Of a stretch of 64,000 bases of DNA, positions 25,603-34,156 are shown piece after piece. Made by a program: the position numbers and the translations under genes. This DNA is from Blautia schinkii. GTDB taxonomy: Bacteria; Bacillota; Clostridia; Lachnospirales; Lachnospiraceae. The stretch is taken from assembly GCF_013304825.1 (NCBI RefSeq), contig NZ_JAAWUO010000004.1, forward strand, positions 62,001 to 126,000. The letters are read 5' to 3'. The number at the start of each line of letters is the position of its first letter. The first letter of the stretch is position 1. The notes beneath the pieces are model-generated. The model had not been told where the DNA came from and ran no database searches. It saw only the letters and a list, made by a program, of their open reading frames with translations.

Positions 25603-25704
25603 TTATATTAACGATCCCTTCCTGTCTGCTGTGGTTCCTTTTATGAGCACAATGGTAATCTTCGGCAGTTTGTAATAGAGAAATTCATCTCCATCCACCT
25701 CCAC
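25603..25704 (-). CDS. Small protein of unknown function (33 aa)
   Basis: GTG start at 25704, within the end of the preceding gene (20-bp overlap), after AAATGTGGAGG-like sequence. Its start is polar (EVDGDEFLYYKLPK) and its middle hydrophobic (ITIVLIKG). Its stop TAA overlaps the ATG of the next frame. Not in any family I know. It could be a real small protein or a remnant. Confidence 0.4.
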   Translation of the reverse strand: MEVDGDEFLYYKLPKITIVLIKGTTADRKGSLI

Positions 25705-26005
25705 ATTTATCAAACGTAATATTACGGATCATATTCCGGTTGATCAGCTGTGTTCCTTTCTTTACAGTATCCACTTGCACCCACTGGGCATCTGCTGCCA
25801 TCAGCTTTCCTTTGATCGCGCCGACCTCGTTAAACAGGCTTACCACACATTCTCTTCCCATATACTGCTCTAATAATGATCCGTCCATATCTTTCCATTC
25901 CTTTCCATTTTCATTCATGATCACGATATTGTTTGCTTCCTGCAGCATAGTCATCATATTGATCATGTTCAGATTATTGATTGCAACCATGGTAGCTACA
26001 TCCAT
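25685..26005 (-). CDS. Hypothetical protein with probable Sm-like beta-barrel
   Basis: 106 residues. GGGGGAAAG precedes the ATG. The Met/Asn/Ile-rich N-terminus (VAINNLNMINMMTMLQE) is followed by a compact part: LLEQYMGRECVVSLFNEVG, IKGKLMAADAQWVQVDT and RNMIRNITF. This strand-turn pattern (YxGxxCxxSLFN...GxxxxxxxxWVxV) resembles small Sm/SH3-like barrel proteins of Firmicutes with DUF status (DUF6897-like, from memory). First gene of a three-frame operon ending at the 25025 terminator. Confidence 0.55.
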   Translation of the reverse strand: MDVATMVAINNLNMINMMTMLQEANNIVIMNENGKEWKDMDGSLLEQYMGRECVVSLFNEVGAIKGKLMAADAQWVQVDTVKKGTQLINRNMIRNITFDKCGGGWR

Positions 26006-26102
26006 TTGCTTTCCCCCTTCATCATGTCAGGTTATGATTCTATCATAGCATATCTCTTCATCTATTTCTCCTGCTTTTTCCACTTCTTTATTCTTCGCCT
26101 GT

Positions 26103-26147
26103 AAAAAAATCAGAGGCCGACCGTTCCGTCAGACTCTGATTTTTATT
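26103..26147. terminator. Bidirectional terminator downstream of the amidohydrolase
   Basis: AAAATCAGAG and CTCTGATTTT arms with an inner GAC/GTC pair and A/T runs on both sides. It ends the amidohydrolase transcript on the minus strand. Confidence 0.75.
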
Positions 26148-26150
26148 TCA

Positions 26151-27761
26151 TTATTTTTCTGTATTTCTCTCAAAAACGATCTCACCGCCAAGAACCGTCA
26201 TATCCACTTTCGTGGTCTTAATCTCATTCGGGTCGATCTCATAGATATCCTTCTCGATAACTACGAAGTCCGCATTTTTACCCACTTCGATGGTTCCGTT
26301 CTCTTCTTCTGTATAGGAAGCGTAAGCTGCGTTTTTTGTAAAAAGCTTCACCGCTTCATCTACGGACATTTTTTCGGATGGGATCCAGCCTTCCTGTGGC
26401 TGACCGCTGATATTTTTGCGGGTGACTGCAAAATAAATATTCTCCATGGCATCAAAGCTTACCACCGGTGCATCGGAACCACCACTTGCATGGATTCCCA
26501 TATCCAGCATACTCTTCCATGCATACACCTTATCCATACGGTGTGCACCGATGGCAGGTTCCACTGTGTTCATATCCAGATCGATAAATACCGGCTGGAT
26601 ATATGCCAAGAGATCCTGGTCTTTCATCCCCTGCAAAATACGCGGATTGGTGATCTGGCAATGTACGATACCATGTCTGCCCTTTTTATTATCCTTCCGG
26701 TAAGGAGATTTCGCAACTGCCTCAATGACCATATCCATGGCACGATCGCCGATACAGTGTACCGCTGCCTGCATCTGATGCCTGTCAAAAAAAGCAAACA
26801 GATCGTCAAGCTCATCCTGACTGAATGTGATGATCCCCGTATTTCCCGGTGCATCCTCGTAAGGCTCATTCATGGCCGCTGTTCTTGCACCAAGGGAACC
26901 ATCCTGGATCAGCTTCATCGGCCCGATCGTAAAGTGATCTCCCCTCTGCCCGGTACGATATCCTTCCTCGATAAAAGCCTTCGCATCCTCCGCCCGCTCA
27001 AAAAGGCACTGCTCATAATGGCGGATACTCAGCTCTCCTCTGGCATCCAGTGCCTTGTAGGAGGCCATGATCCGACGCCAGTTTTTTCCCGGAAGGGAGG
27101 CAAGATCATCGGACTGTACACCTGTAAATCCACATTCATTCAGCTTCTTCGCACTGTATCTGATGTAGCCTTCCACTTCTTCCTGGGATGGTGCTTCCAA
27201 TACGGAAGAATAAAACTGTACCGCATTCTCCTTCAGAAGTCCGGTATCCAGATCAACTTCCTTCTCAATCTCCGGAAACTCCGGGATTTTTTTCAGAAGC
27301 TCCAGACCACAGCTGTTGCACACAGCCACATGCCCGCAGACACGCACCATAATGATGGGGATTTCCGTTGAGAGCGCATCCAGCTCATCCTTGTGCGGAT
27401 AGCGTGGCTTATCAAAATGCTCCTCATTCCAGCCTCTGCAGTAGAGCCAGGTCAGCTTCTGACCTTTGCTCTCCTCCAGTCTTTTTTTTGCTGCGGCAAG
27501 CATTTCCTCAACACTTGTGCAGTCAAACAGTTTTACAGATCTTTCCACAAATGCATAATGCAGCATATGCATATGTGTATCCACAAAACCGGGCAGCATC
27601 AGCCTTCCCTTAAGGTCGATCCGCTTTTTGCAGGAAAAAGCTTCCGCTTCTTTATCAGTTCCCACAAAAACGATCCGGCCATTTTCGATTCCCACAGCCT
27701 CTGCCACTTTTTCACTGTTATCCAGTGTTCTTATACATCCGTTAAAAAAAATCGTATCCAC
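26151..27761 (-). CDS. YtcJ-like metal-dependent amidohydrolase
   Basis: 536 residues, the usual length of this family. FFNGCIRTLD at the N-terminus, the metal site GFVDTHMHML (HxH ~63-65), PMKLIQDGSLGARTA, AVHCIGDRAMDM, HGIVHCQI and the last metal Asp in ASGGSDAPV, then GKNADFVVIEKD. YtcJ-like enzymes hydrolyse amide or formamide bonds of varied substrates. The gene follows the AGCS symporter by 3 bp, so import of an amino-acid derivative followed by hydrolysis is plausible (inference). Confidence 0.9.
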   Translation of the reverse strand: MDTIFFNGCIRTLDNSEKVAEAVGIENGRIVFVGTDKEAEAFSCKKRIDLKGRLMLPGFVDTHMHMLHYAFVERSVKLFDCTSVEEMLAAAKKRLEESKGQKLTWLYCRGWNEEHFDKPRYPHKDELDALSTEIPIIMVRVCGHVAVCNSCGLELLKKIPEFPEIEKEVDLDTGLLKENAVQFYSSVLEAPSQEEVEGYIRYSAKKLNECGFTGVQSDDLASLPGKNWRRIMASYKALDARGELSIRHYEQCLFERAEDAKAFIEEGYRTGQRGDHFTIGPMKLIQDGSLGARTAAMNEPYEDAPGNTGIITFSQDELDDLFAFFDRHQMQAAVHCIGDRAMDMVIEAVAKSPYRKDNKKGRHGIVHCQITNPRILQGMKDQDLLAYIQPVFIDLDMNTVEPAIGAHRMDKVYAWKSMLDMGIHASGGSDAPVVSFDAMENIYFAVTRKNISGQPQEGWIPSEKMSVDEAVKLFTKNAAYASYTEEENGTIEVGKNADFVVIEKDIYEIDPNEIKTTKVDMTVLGGEIVFERNTEK

Positions 27762-27764
27762 TGT

Positions 27765-29216
27765 TTATTTTTCCTCTTTTCCTTTTTTATCCTCGTAGAA
27801 AAGTGCCATATCCTTGTCTACTTTTCCGATTCCCATGTAACGCGCCTTGTAATCCTTCAGCAGTTTAAAGAAGGTACCACTTAAGATAAATAATGTGGCA
27901 ACATTTACAAATGTAGGGAATACGGTTGTAAAGTCTGCAATTACCCACAGCTGTGCCGGTGTTCCGTTTCCGTAAAGAGTAAGCACTGTGACCAGAAGAC
28001 CCCATAATGGTGTTCCAAGGATAAAAATCTTCTCTGCAATCTTCAGAACCTTCTGATTATTTTTCAGCCAGTGCTTCAGGATCACGCTGTAGTAGGTGAA
28101 CCATCCGGTTGATGTTGTCAGTCCGAAAAGGAAAATACTGATCGCGATCAGCGCTCTCGCAACAGAGCCCATTCCGGACTCAAATGCTGTCAGTGTCAGC
28201 TCTGATCCCTGAAGTCCTGAATTCCAGTAGCCGGTGATGATAACAACAAGACCTGTCATGGAGCAGACTACGATGGTGTCTGCAAATACCTCAAATGCTC
28301 CCATCAGTCCCTGTTTTACAGGATGGTCTGTCTTTGCGGAAGCATGGATCATAGGAGATGTTCCCCAGCCTGCCTCGTTGCTGTATACAGAACGGGCAAA
28401 GCCAAGACGCATTGCTGTTGCAACACCGGCTCCCATAAATCCACCGACTGCCGCCTGTGTTGTAAATGCACCCTTGAAGATCAGTCCAAAGGTTTCCGGC
28501 AGCTTGTCAAAATTCACTACCAATATTGCGAGAGAGCCTACAATATAAAGCATGCACATGATCGGTGTCATATAGGAAGAGATCACGCCGACTTTCTTTA
28601 CACCGCCGATGATGATCAGATAGATCGCTGCCACATACAAAAGTGACGGTACGATGTACGGCAGGTGGAAGGTACTTCCGACAGCCTCTGATACTGTATA
28701 ATTCTGCAAGGTAATGAACCATGTCATGAAAATACAGCCGCCGAACAGTACTGCAAAAAGTTTCCAGAAGGGAAGCTTTTTCTCTCCGCCAAGACCCTTC
28801 TGCATGTAGTAGGTCGGGCCTCCCTGGTACTCACCGTTTGGCTGTTTCTCTCTGTAGTATACAGCAAGTGTTACCTCTGCCATCTTGATGACCATGGCAA
28901 GAAGCGCTGCGATCCAGAGCCAGAATAATGCCCCAGGTCCTCCTGTTGCAATAGCCGTTGCAACACCGGACATATTGGATACTCCAACGGTGCCGCCGAT
29001 AGCAATGGAAATAGCCTGGAACGGTGTCAGGCTCTTTCCGTCATCTCCGCCTTCCTGACGGCGTTCTTTACTGAACATGTTTTTCACAATGTAACCAAAA
29101 TGGCGGAACTGGAAGAAACCGGAACGTACTGTCAGATATACGCCTGTAGCGAGGATCGTGATCAGCAACGGCAGTCCCCAGAGCCAGTTGGTCAGATTTT
29201 CAAATAATTCAAACAT
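27765..29216 (-). CDS. AGCS family alanine/glycine:cation symporter
   Basis: 483 residues with about 10 membrane helices. SLTPFQAISIAIGGTVGVSN is the AGCS substrate/Na+-site motif; GGPTYYMQKGLG, MRLGFARSVYSNEAGWGTSP and WFTYYSVILKHW are family blocks. It imports alanine, glycine or a related amino acid with Na+ or H+. First gene of an operon with the amidohydrolase. Its leader holds a large hairpin ending in a T-run, suggesting attenuation. Confidence 0.92.
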   Translation of the reverse strand: MFELFENLTNWLWGLPLLITILATGVYLTVRSGFFQFRHFGYIVKNMFSKERRQEGGDDGKSLTPFQAISIAIGGTVGVSNMSGVATAIATGGPGALFWLWIAALLAMVIKMAEVTLAVYYREKQPNGEYQGGPTYYMQKGLGGEKKLPFWKLFAVLFGGCIFMTWFITLQNYTVSEAVGSTFHLPYIVPSLLYVAAIYLIIIGGVKKVGVISSYMTPIMCMLYIVGSLAILVVNFDKLPETFGLIFKGAFTTQAAVGGFMGAGVATAMRLGFARSVYSNEAGWGTSPMIHASAKTDHPVKQGLMGAFEVFADTIVVCSMTGLVVIITGYWNSGLQGSELTLTAFESGMGSVARALIAISIFLFGLTTSTGWFTYYSVILKHWLKNNQKVLKIAEKIFILGTPLWGLLVTVLTLYGNGTPAQLWVIADFTTVFPTFVNVATLFILSGTFFKLLKDYKARYMGIGKVDKDMALFYEDKKGKEEK

Positions 29217-29284
29217 CTTTTCCTCTCCTGTCCTTCTTATTGTTTTTCTTTTGCATACATTCGGAAAATCCGCGTACAGAATAT

Positions 29285-29402
29285 AAAAAATCCCCAGAAC
29301 ATGAAGTCAGATACGGATACCCGGTGTTCTCGACATACAGCTCTTCTACCATATATCTGCGAGCCCCGTTTCTGCCCTCTTTATGCTTCATGCTCTGGGG
29401 AT
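29285..29402 (-). ncRNA. Long hairpin leader with T-run upstream of the AGCS gene
   Basis: Minus-strand arms ATCCCCAGAGCATGAAG (29402-29386) and CTTCATGTTCTGGGGAT (29306-29290) pair over 17 bp with one G-U, followed by TTTTTT. The 79-nt loop can form an inner CAGATA/TATCTG hairpin. It lies 69-186 nt before the symporter start and looks like a regulated terminator or unclassified riboswitch. I could not match it to a known class. The rest of 29217-29520 shows no gene. Confidence 0.55.
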
Positions 29403-29520
29403 CTTACATTTCAGTCCACTAATCTTCCAAACGATCACAGTATATCACAGTTCCGGAGAAATTGCTACTTTTTCCATTTGAATTTTGTATTTTTATTCAT
29501 TTTTCGTGAATATTACTATT

Positions 29521-30051
29521 TTACCGTATCTTCTCCGGATACTCCACCCCTTCCGGCATGGGATCCCATTCGTTAAGGCCAATGCTCTGCTTGAATTTCG
29601 CCTGTTCAAGCGTAAGCTTCGGGAGATCATCCTGCAGATAATCCATCAGCTCGCTGATACCTTCCCTGGTCTTGTTATTTACCATAAAGATCCTCTCACA
29701 TCCCATGTTCTCCATCCACTGTCTGACCATGGGAATGTTGGCATGGGGAGAATCTACTTTGGTGATGATCCCGATCAGCGGCCGCAGGAGAAAGTTCCTG
29801 CTGCCGTCACTGAACAGGTTAAATGGCTCATTGGCTGCCTGCACGATAGCGATCACATCCGCCTCAAAGGAAAAGCAGGCCAGTCCTACGCTGAAATGCT
29901 TGGATTCCGCATATTCTCCCGGTGAATCAATGGTATCTTCATTTGTATTGGTATACTGGGTCTTATGATAATGAAGCTCTTCCCCTTTAAGAGCCTGTGT
30001 CAGAGATGTTTTGCCGGCTTCACTTCGACCCATCAGAAAAATTTTTTTCAT
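29521..30051 (-). CDS. EutP/PduV-like GTPase
   Basis: 176 residues from the ATG at 30051 (GGACGGG upstream); the longer frame to 30096 overlaps the shell-protein gene and lacks a site. KKIFLMGRSEAGKTSL is the P-loop, DTIDSPGEY (normally DTPGEY) the switch region, and LIGIITKVDSP the NKxD-like motif reading TKVD. Such small GTPases accompany microcompartment operons and are thought to act in their assembly or trafficking. It is the last gene of a three-gene set with two shell proteins. Confidence 0.85.
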   Translation of the reverse strand: MKKIFLMGRSEAGKTSLTQALKGEELHYHKTQYTNTNEDTIDSPGEYAESKHFSVGLACFSFEADVIAIVQAANEPFNLFSDGSRNFLLRPLIGIITKVDSPHANIPMVRQWMENMGCERIFMVNNKTREGISELMDYLQDDLPKLTLEQAKFKQSIGLNEWDPMPEGVEYPEKIR

Positions 30052-30070
30052 TTTTTTATCCCGTCCTGCT

Positions 30071-30502
30071 CTAGCTTCTGTGGATCTTACAGACATTGAA
30101 TTTCAATGTCTCATGGAAAAACCGCACCACTTCCTCCACAGCTGTCATCACTTCCGTAAAACCGCCTGTCAGGATCAGTGTCCCGCAGAAACGGTCCATA
30201 AATCCAACTTCCACATGAGCTGCCTTCACTGCAACATCTGCCGCAACTACAATAGCCTCCCAGGGTGTGACTCTGACCATACCGATGGCATCTCCTCTGT
30301 GGTCCTCGCCTTCATGGACACCGATATGTAATGCAAGATTCTCATAGACTGATTTATCACTTGGTGTAAAAACATGCGCAAAGGAAAGCTCTTTTCCAGG
30401 TACCCGCACACGGGTCAGCCGAAGTCTTTTTCCCTTAAGATTTTCATAATCATCATGAAACAACCGCTCCAGCAGTTCTTCCTTTGTTATCCGTTCTTCC
30501 AT
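30071..30502 (-). CDS. EutS/PduU-type microcompartment shell protein
   Basis: 143 residues. The order VPGKELSFAHVF, GDAIGMVRVTPWEAIVVAADV and VEVGFMDRFCGTLILTGGFT matches the circularly permuted BMC domain of EutS/PduU. The N-terminal 30 residues (MEERITKEELLERLFHDD...) are an extra helical extension absent from its paralogue. It forms part of a trimer/hexamer tile of a protein shell. It lies 11 bp after the first shell gene. Confidence 0.87.
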   Translation of the reverse strand: MEERITKEELLERLFHDDYENLKGKRLRLTRVRVPGKELSFAHVFTPSDKSVYENLALHIGVHEGEDHRGDAIGMVRVTPWEAIVVAADVAVKAAHVEVGFMDRFCGTLILTGGFTEVMTAVEEVVRFFHETLKFNVCKIHRS

Positions 30503-30513
30503 GATACACTTCC

Positions 30514-30879
30514 TTATCTCTTGGTAATCTTGCAGACTACATATCCAAGCGTATCACGGAAATAATCCACGATCTCCTCCATTGCAGTCTGCACATCGGA
30601 AATCTCTCCTGTTATGATCAGTGTTCCTGTAAAACGGTCTGCAAATCCAAGATACACATTACCGCTCTTCACAGCAATATCGGATGCGATCACAGCAGAC
30701 TCGGAAGGTGTCATGTTCATGATACCAATTGCAGATGATCCATAATCCACCTGCGGATTCAGTCCTAGCTTCTGATATATGATAGGTGCCGGACCACCCA
30801 TGATATGAGCAAATGTAATCTCCTTACCGGCTACGGTCTCCTGTACGATTCTGATCTGATCTCTATGTTCATCCGCCAT
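30514..30879 (-). CDS. EutS/PduU-type microcompartment shell protein
   Basis: 121 residues, normal for EutS/PduU. RIVQETVAGKEITFAHIM, SSAIGIMNMTPSESAVIASD and VYLGFADRFTGTLIITGEIS are the permuted BMC blocks. First gene of the set; a structured 320-bp leader precedes it. No enzyme core or other shell genes are in the window, so this is a satellite shell locus that must work with genes elsewhere. Confidence 0.92.
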   Translation of the reverse strand: MADEHRDQIRIVQETVAGKEITFAHIMGGPAPIIYQKLGLNPQVDYGSSAIGIMNMTPSESAVIASDIAVKSGNVYLGFADRFTGTLIITGEISDVQTAMEEIVDYFRDTLGYVVCKITKR

Positions 30880-30936
30880 TGATGATTCCTCGCTTTCAAA
30901 ATTTCGTATTTATCTTCCTGATTCATTAATCAATTT

Positions 30937-31007
30937 AAGCGAATCAAGGAATCCCCCTGCCTCTGTAAAAAACAACAGGCAGCAGGTGGGACTTGCTTTA
31001 TCCGCTT
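30937..31007. ncRNA. Structured RNA or leader upstream of the shell genes
   Basis: AAGCG (30937) pairs with CGCTT (31007), AATCAAG with the CTTG-containing strand, and CCCCCTGCC with the GGCAGCAGGTGGG strand around an A-rich loop, giving a long interrupted hairpin. It could be the 5' leader of the shell genes (minus strand) or a plus-strand small RNA ending at the 31017-31046 hairpin. No known class recognised. Confidence 0.4.
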
Positions 31008-31016
31008 GACTATTCG

Positions 31017-31046
31017 ATAAGCCGGATTTTTTTATATCCGGCTTAT
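31017..31046. terminator. Terminator-like hairpin between NUDIX and shell genes
   Basis: ATAAGCCGGAT and ATCCGGCTTAT arms (11 bp) with a T-rich loop. It could end the NUDIX transcript or a plus-strand RNA. The rest of 30880-31197 holds no gene. Confidence 0.55.
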
Positions 31047-31197
31047 AATTTCCCTACATTAAATTTTACTATCTGCACATCTTAATGTCAATACAATTCT
31101 TCGAAAACAAGGCAAAAAACAACGTTTTTTAAAATCAAAATCCACAAAAAACAACATTCATTTTCATATCCAGTTCGAAAACCAGTCAGAATTTTGC

Positions 31198-31701
31198 TCA
31201 GAACTCAAACGCCTTCTTAATGCTGTCATAATGCAGAAATTTCCCCTCTGCGGCAAATGTCCTGATCTGCTCCAGGGTTGCAAACATATATCCGTCTGTC
31301 TCCTCTGTCTGAAGCTTCAGATCCTTATCCTCCACATCCATGACAAAACGGTACACATCCACAAAGTAATTATCTCCTTCCCCCGGATTCTCTCTTTTAT
31401 ATGTAAAAAGGTATCCACCCTCTGCCTCACTGGCGTCCAGTCCAGTCTCCTCTTTCACCTCACGGAGTACTGCATCACGGGAAGCCTCTCCTGCCTGGGC
31501 TGCACCGCCGGAAACCTCCCACCAGCCCGGAGCCCAGGCTTTCGTCATCACACGCTTGGTAATAAGGAAAGTTTTGTCCGGTCTTGCTACCACACCTAAG
31601 ACTGTCAGATGATATTCTCCGTCCTTTAAACACCAGTCATTGCGCTTCATAGTTCGTCCTGTCGGTTTCTTATCTGCATCGTAAATATCCCAGAATTCCA
31701 T
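31198..31701 (-). CDS. NUDIX hydrolase
   Basis: 167 residues. The Nudix box reads G(5)E(7)REVKEETGL in GGAAQAGEASRDAVLREVKE followed by ETGL, with WWEVSGG before it. The N-terminus EFWDIYDADKKPTGRTMKR is typical of the isopentenyl-diphosphate-isomerase-like/YfcD-type Nudix proteins (EXWDxYDxxxxPTG). It hydrolyses a nucleoside-diphosphate-linked substrate not deducible here. Stands alone. Confidence 0.9.
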   Translation of the reverse strand: MEFWDIYDADKKPTGRTMKRNDWCLKDGEYHLTVLGVVARPDKTFLITKRVMTKAWAPGWWEVSGGAAQAGEASRDAVLREVKEETGLDASEAEGGYLFTYKRENPGEGDNYFVDVYRFVMDVEDKDLKLQTEETDGYMFATLEQIRTFAAEGKFLHYDSIKKAFEF

Positions 31702-31874
31702 TTTATCTGTCTCCTGTCTTTTTACAGAACACGGAAATACATTCTTACATTTGATCCGTTTCAGCCTGCCCGTTTCTCCGTTTTCTGTATCTTTTTTATT
31801 TACTATGATAACACGTTAAAATCATATATGTAAACCCCTGGATCCGGTACCATTTCCCAGTTAGCGTTACTGTT

Positions 31875-31901
31875 GTTACCGTTCACTCCGTTCTCTGTAA
31901 C
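31875..31901. repeat. Interspersed 27-bp repeat copy (31.9 kb)
   Basis: GTTACCGTTCACTCCGTTCT to CTGTAAC, preceded by a partial copy GTTACTGTT at 31866. Ends GTTAC/GTAAC are inverted. It lies in the 392-bp gap between NUDIX and the flavoenzyme gene, which otherwise holds the LysR-type promoter region. Confidence 0.6.
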
Positions 31902-31974
31902 CAGTCAGCTTTCTACATCTTTTTTTCATATTATAAGCATGCAAGTACCTGCAGCCTGAAAGATGATATGCAAA

Positions 31975-32044
31975 AATCTATAGATTATTTTTATTATATC
32001 ACCCGTATTATGAATTAGTTTTATAGATTATTCTGTTATATAAT
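31975..32044 (+). promoter_or_regulatory. Promoter and probable LysR operator of the first flavoenzyme gene
   Basis: A perfect palindrome AATCTATAGATT (31975-31986) is followed by TATTTTTAT. A second TATAGATTATT lies at 32022-32032, and a -10 TATAAT at 32039-32044. Spacing places the palindrome near -70 and the second copy near -25, as for LysR recognition and activation sites. The 17-mer CTATAGATTATTTTTAT recurs exactly at 45245. Confidence 0.65.
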
Positions 32045-32093
32045 TAACACAAACAAACGATTCTATTTAAAATAACCAGGGAGGTTTTTCCAG

Positions 32094-34091
32094 ATGAAGA
32101 ATGATTATCCGCATATTTTTTCCCCATTAACCGTTAAAAATATGACTATCAAGAACCGTATTGTTATGATGCCGATGGGCACCAACTACGGTGAACAGAA
32201 CGGCGAAATGAGTTTTCTTCATATCAATTATTATGAGCAGCGTGCAAAGGGTGGCACAGGTCTCATCATCGTAGAAAACGCAAGCATCGATTCCCCGCAG
32301 GGCTCCAACGGAACCACACAGCTGCGTATCGATCATGACAACTACCTGCCACGTCTTTTCAAATTCTGTGAAAATATTCATAGATACGGAACAAAGATCG
32401 CGATTCAGATCAACCATGCCGGAGCTTCCGCTGTTTCTTCCAGGATCAACATGCAGCCGGTTTCCGCATCTGACGTTCCATCCAAAGAAGGCGGCGAGAT
32501 CCCGCGTCCTCTTTCCAAAGATGAGATCCTTCACATCGTAAAAAAATACGGTGAGGCTGCAAAACGTGCACAGACAGCCGGCTTTGACGCAGTAGAGATC
32601 CATGCAGGACACTCCTATCTGATCAGTCAGTTCCTCTCCCCGATCACAAACAAGCGTACCGATGAGTTCGGCGGATCTGTTGAGAACCGTACCCGCTTCT
32701 GCCGTATGGTCATCGATGAGGTAAGAAAACAGGTAGGACCTTTTTTCCCGATCATGCTCCGTCTCAGTGCGGATGAGCTGATGGAGGGCGGAAATACACT
32801 GGAGGATACTCTGGAATACCTGGATTATCTTCAGGAAGAGGTTGATATCTTCGATGTTTCCTGCGGACTTAACGGTTCCATCCAGTACCAGATCGATGCA
32901 AATTATCTCCCGGACGGATGGCGTTCCTACATGGCAAAGGCCGTAAAAGAAAAATTCAACAAGCCATGTATCTCCATGGGTAATGTCCGTGACCCGAAGG
33001 TTGCTGAGCGTATCCTGGCTGACGGTGACGCAGACCTGATCGGTATGGGCCGTGGTCTGATCGCAGACCCTGCATGGGTAAACAAGGTTGCCACAGGTCA
33101 TGAGTGCGACCTCCGTAAATGTATCTCCTGCAACGTTGGCTGTGCCGGAAACCGTATCGGTGTAAACCGTCCGATCCGCTGTACTGTAAACCCATCTGTT
33201 CTTGAGGGCGATATATATAAGAAAAAACATATAAATAAAAACTGCAACGTGGTCGTTATCGGCGGCGGCACTGCCGGACTGGAAGCTGCCTGTACAGCCG
33301 CAGAGGTTGGATGCAATACCTTCCTTCTGGAAAAAGGCAATGAACTTGGCGGACTTGCATCTCTGATCTCAAAGATCCCTGCAAAGAACCGTCTTGCTGA
33401 TTTCCCGCACTATCTCATGCATCGTGCAGAACAGCTTGATAATCTTTACATCTTCAAAAACACAGAAGGAACACCGGAAAACATCCGCAAGTTCCATCCG
33501 AATATCATTGTAAGCTCCACAGGCTCCGCTCCGCTTCTGCCTCCGATTGCAGGACTGAAGGATCGTATTGACAACGAAGACTATAATATTTATTCTATTC
33601 TTGGTATGATCAGCCACATTAATGATTTTCCGAAGGATCTGGAAGGCAAAAAGGTTGTTGTTGTAGGCGGCGGTGCTGTAGGTCTTGATGTTGTGGAATT
33701 TTTTGCTGACAGAAACGCAGACATCTCTATCGTTGAGATGATGGATCAGATCGGACGTGATCTTGACCCGGTAAGCAAAAATGACACAAAGACCATGATG
33801 AAAAAACACAATGTACATCAGCTTACAAAAACTGCTCTCCTTGAGGTTAAGGATTCTTCCTTCCTTGTCAGGGGCGAAGGTGAGCCTTATGAGCTTCCAT
33901 TTGAATACGGCTTCGTATGTCTCGGAATGAGAGCTCAGGGACAGCTTTACCAGAACCTCACAGAGGAATTTTCTTCTGAGGATGTTGAGATCATGAACAT
34001 CGGCGACAGCCAGAGAGCAAGACGAATCATTGACGGTACCCAGGAAGGACGCAATATCCTTACCATTCTTGAGCAGAAGGGATACCTTTAA
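32094..34091 (+). CDS. NADH:flavin oxidoreductase (FadH/old-yellow-enzyme type, FMN + [4Fe-4S] + FAD)
   Basis: 665 residues. Residues ~1-340: OYE barrel (FSPLTVKNMTIKNRIVMMPM, HAGHSYLISQFLSPITNKR, DEFGGSVENRTRF). Residues ~343-363: Fe-S ligands CISCNVGCAG...C. Residues ~385-640: FAD/NAD(P) part (VVVIGGGTAGLEAA, VVVVGGGAVGLDVVEF). This is the build of 2,4-dienoyl-CoA reductase and bile-acid BaiCD-type ene reductases. GGGAGG lies upstream. Its neighbours are shikimate-pathway enzymes, so an alpha,beta-unsaturated cyclic acid such as 3-dehydroshikimate is a plausible substrate (inference). Confidence 0.9.
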   Translation: MKNDYPHIFSPLTVKNMTIKNRIVMMPMGTNYGEQNGEMSFLHINYYEQRAKGGTGLIIVENASIDSPQGSNGTTQLRIDHDNYLPRLFKFCENIHRYGTKIAIQINHAGASAVSSRINMQPVSASDVPSKEGGEIPRPLSKDEILHIVKKYGEAAKRAQTAGFDAVEIHAGHSYLISQFLSPITNKRTDEFGGSVENRTRFCRMVIDEVRKQVGPFFPIMLRLSADELMEGGNTLEDTLEYLDYLQEEVDIFDVSCGLNGSIQYQIDANYLPDGWRSYMAKAVKEKFNKPCISMGNVRDPKVAERILADGDADLIGMGRGLIADPAWVNKVATGHECDLRKCISCNVGCAGNRIGVNRPIRCTVNPSVLEGDIYKKKHINKNCNVVVIGGGTAGLEAACTAAEVGCNTFLLEKGNELGGLASLISKIPAKNRLADFPHYLMHRAEQLDNLYIFKNTEGTPENIRKFHPNIIVSSTGSAPLLPPIAGLKDRIDNEDYNIYSILGMISHINDFPKDLEGKKVVVVGGGAVGLDVVEFFADRNADISIVEMMDQIGRDLDPVSKNDTKTMMKKHNVHQLTKTALLEVKDSSFLVRGEGEPYELPFEYGFVCLGMRAQGQLYQNLTEEFSSEDVEIMNIGDSQRARRIIDGTQEGRNILTILEQKGYL

Positions 34092-34156
34092 TATTTTTCC
34101 GCTATACCCTTTCCGGGAGTATTTCAATCCTTCTGCCGGAAAGTGTATATAAATCT

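Noticed and set aside
29209-29391. 60-codon frame in the AGCS leader as a protein gene
   Set aside because: Begins in the stem of the long hairpin and lacks a ribosome binding site and recognisable domain; a regulatory leader is more likely.
30937-31007. 6S RNA or SRP RNA
   Set aside because: The stem order and loops do not match conserved boxes I know for either RNA; left unclassified.
32127-33230. Long open frame (367 codons) on the minus strand
   Set aside because: Lies antisense within the clear flavoprotein gene; composition and motif content are those of a shadow frame.
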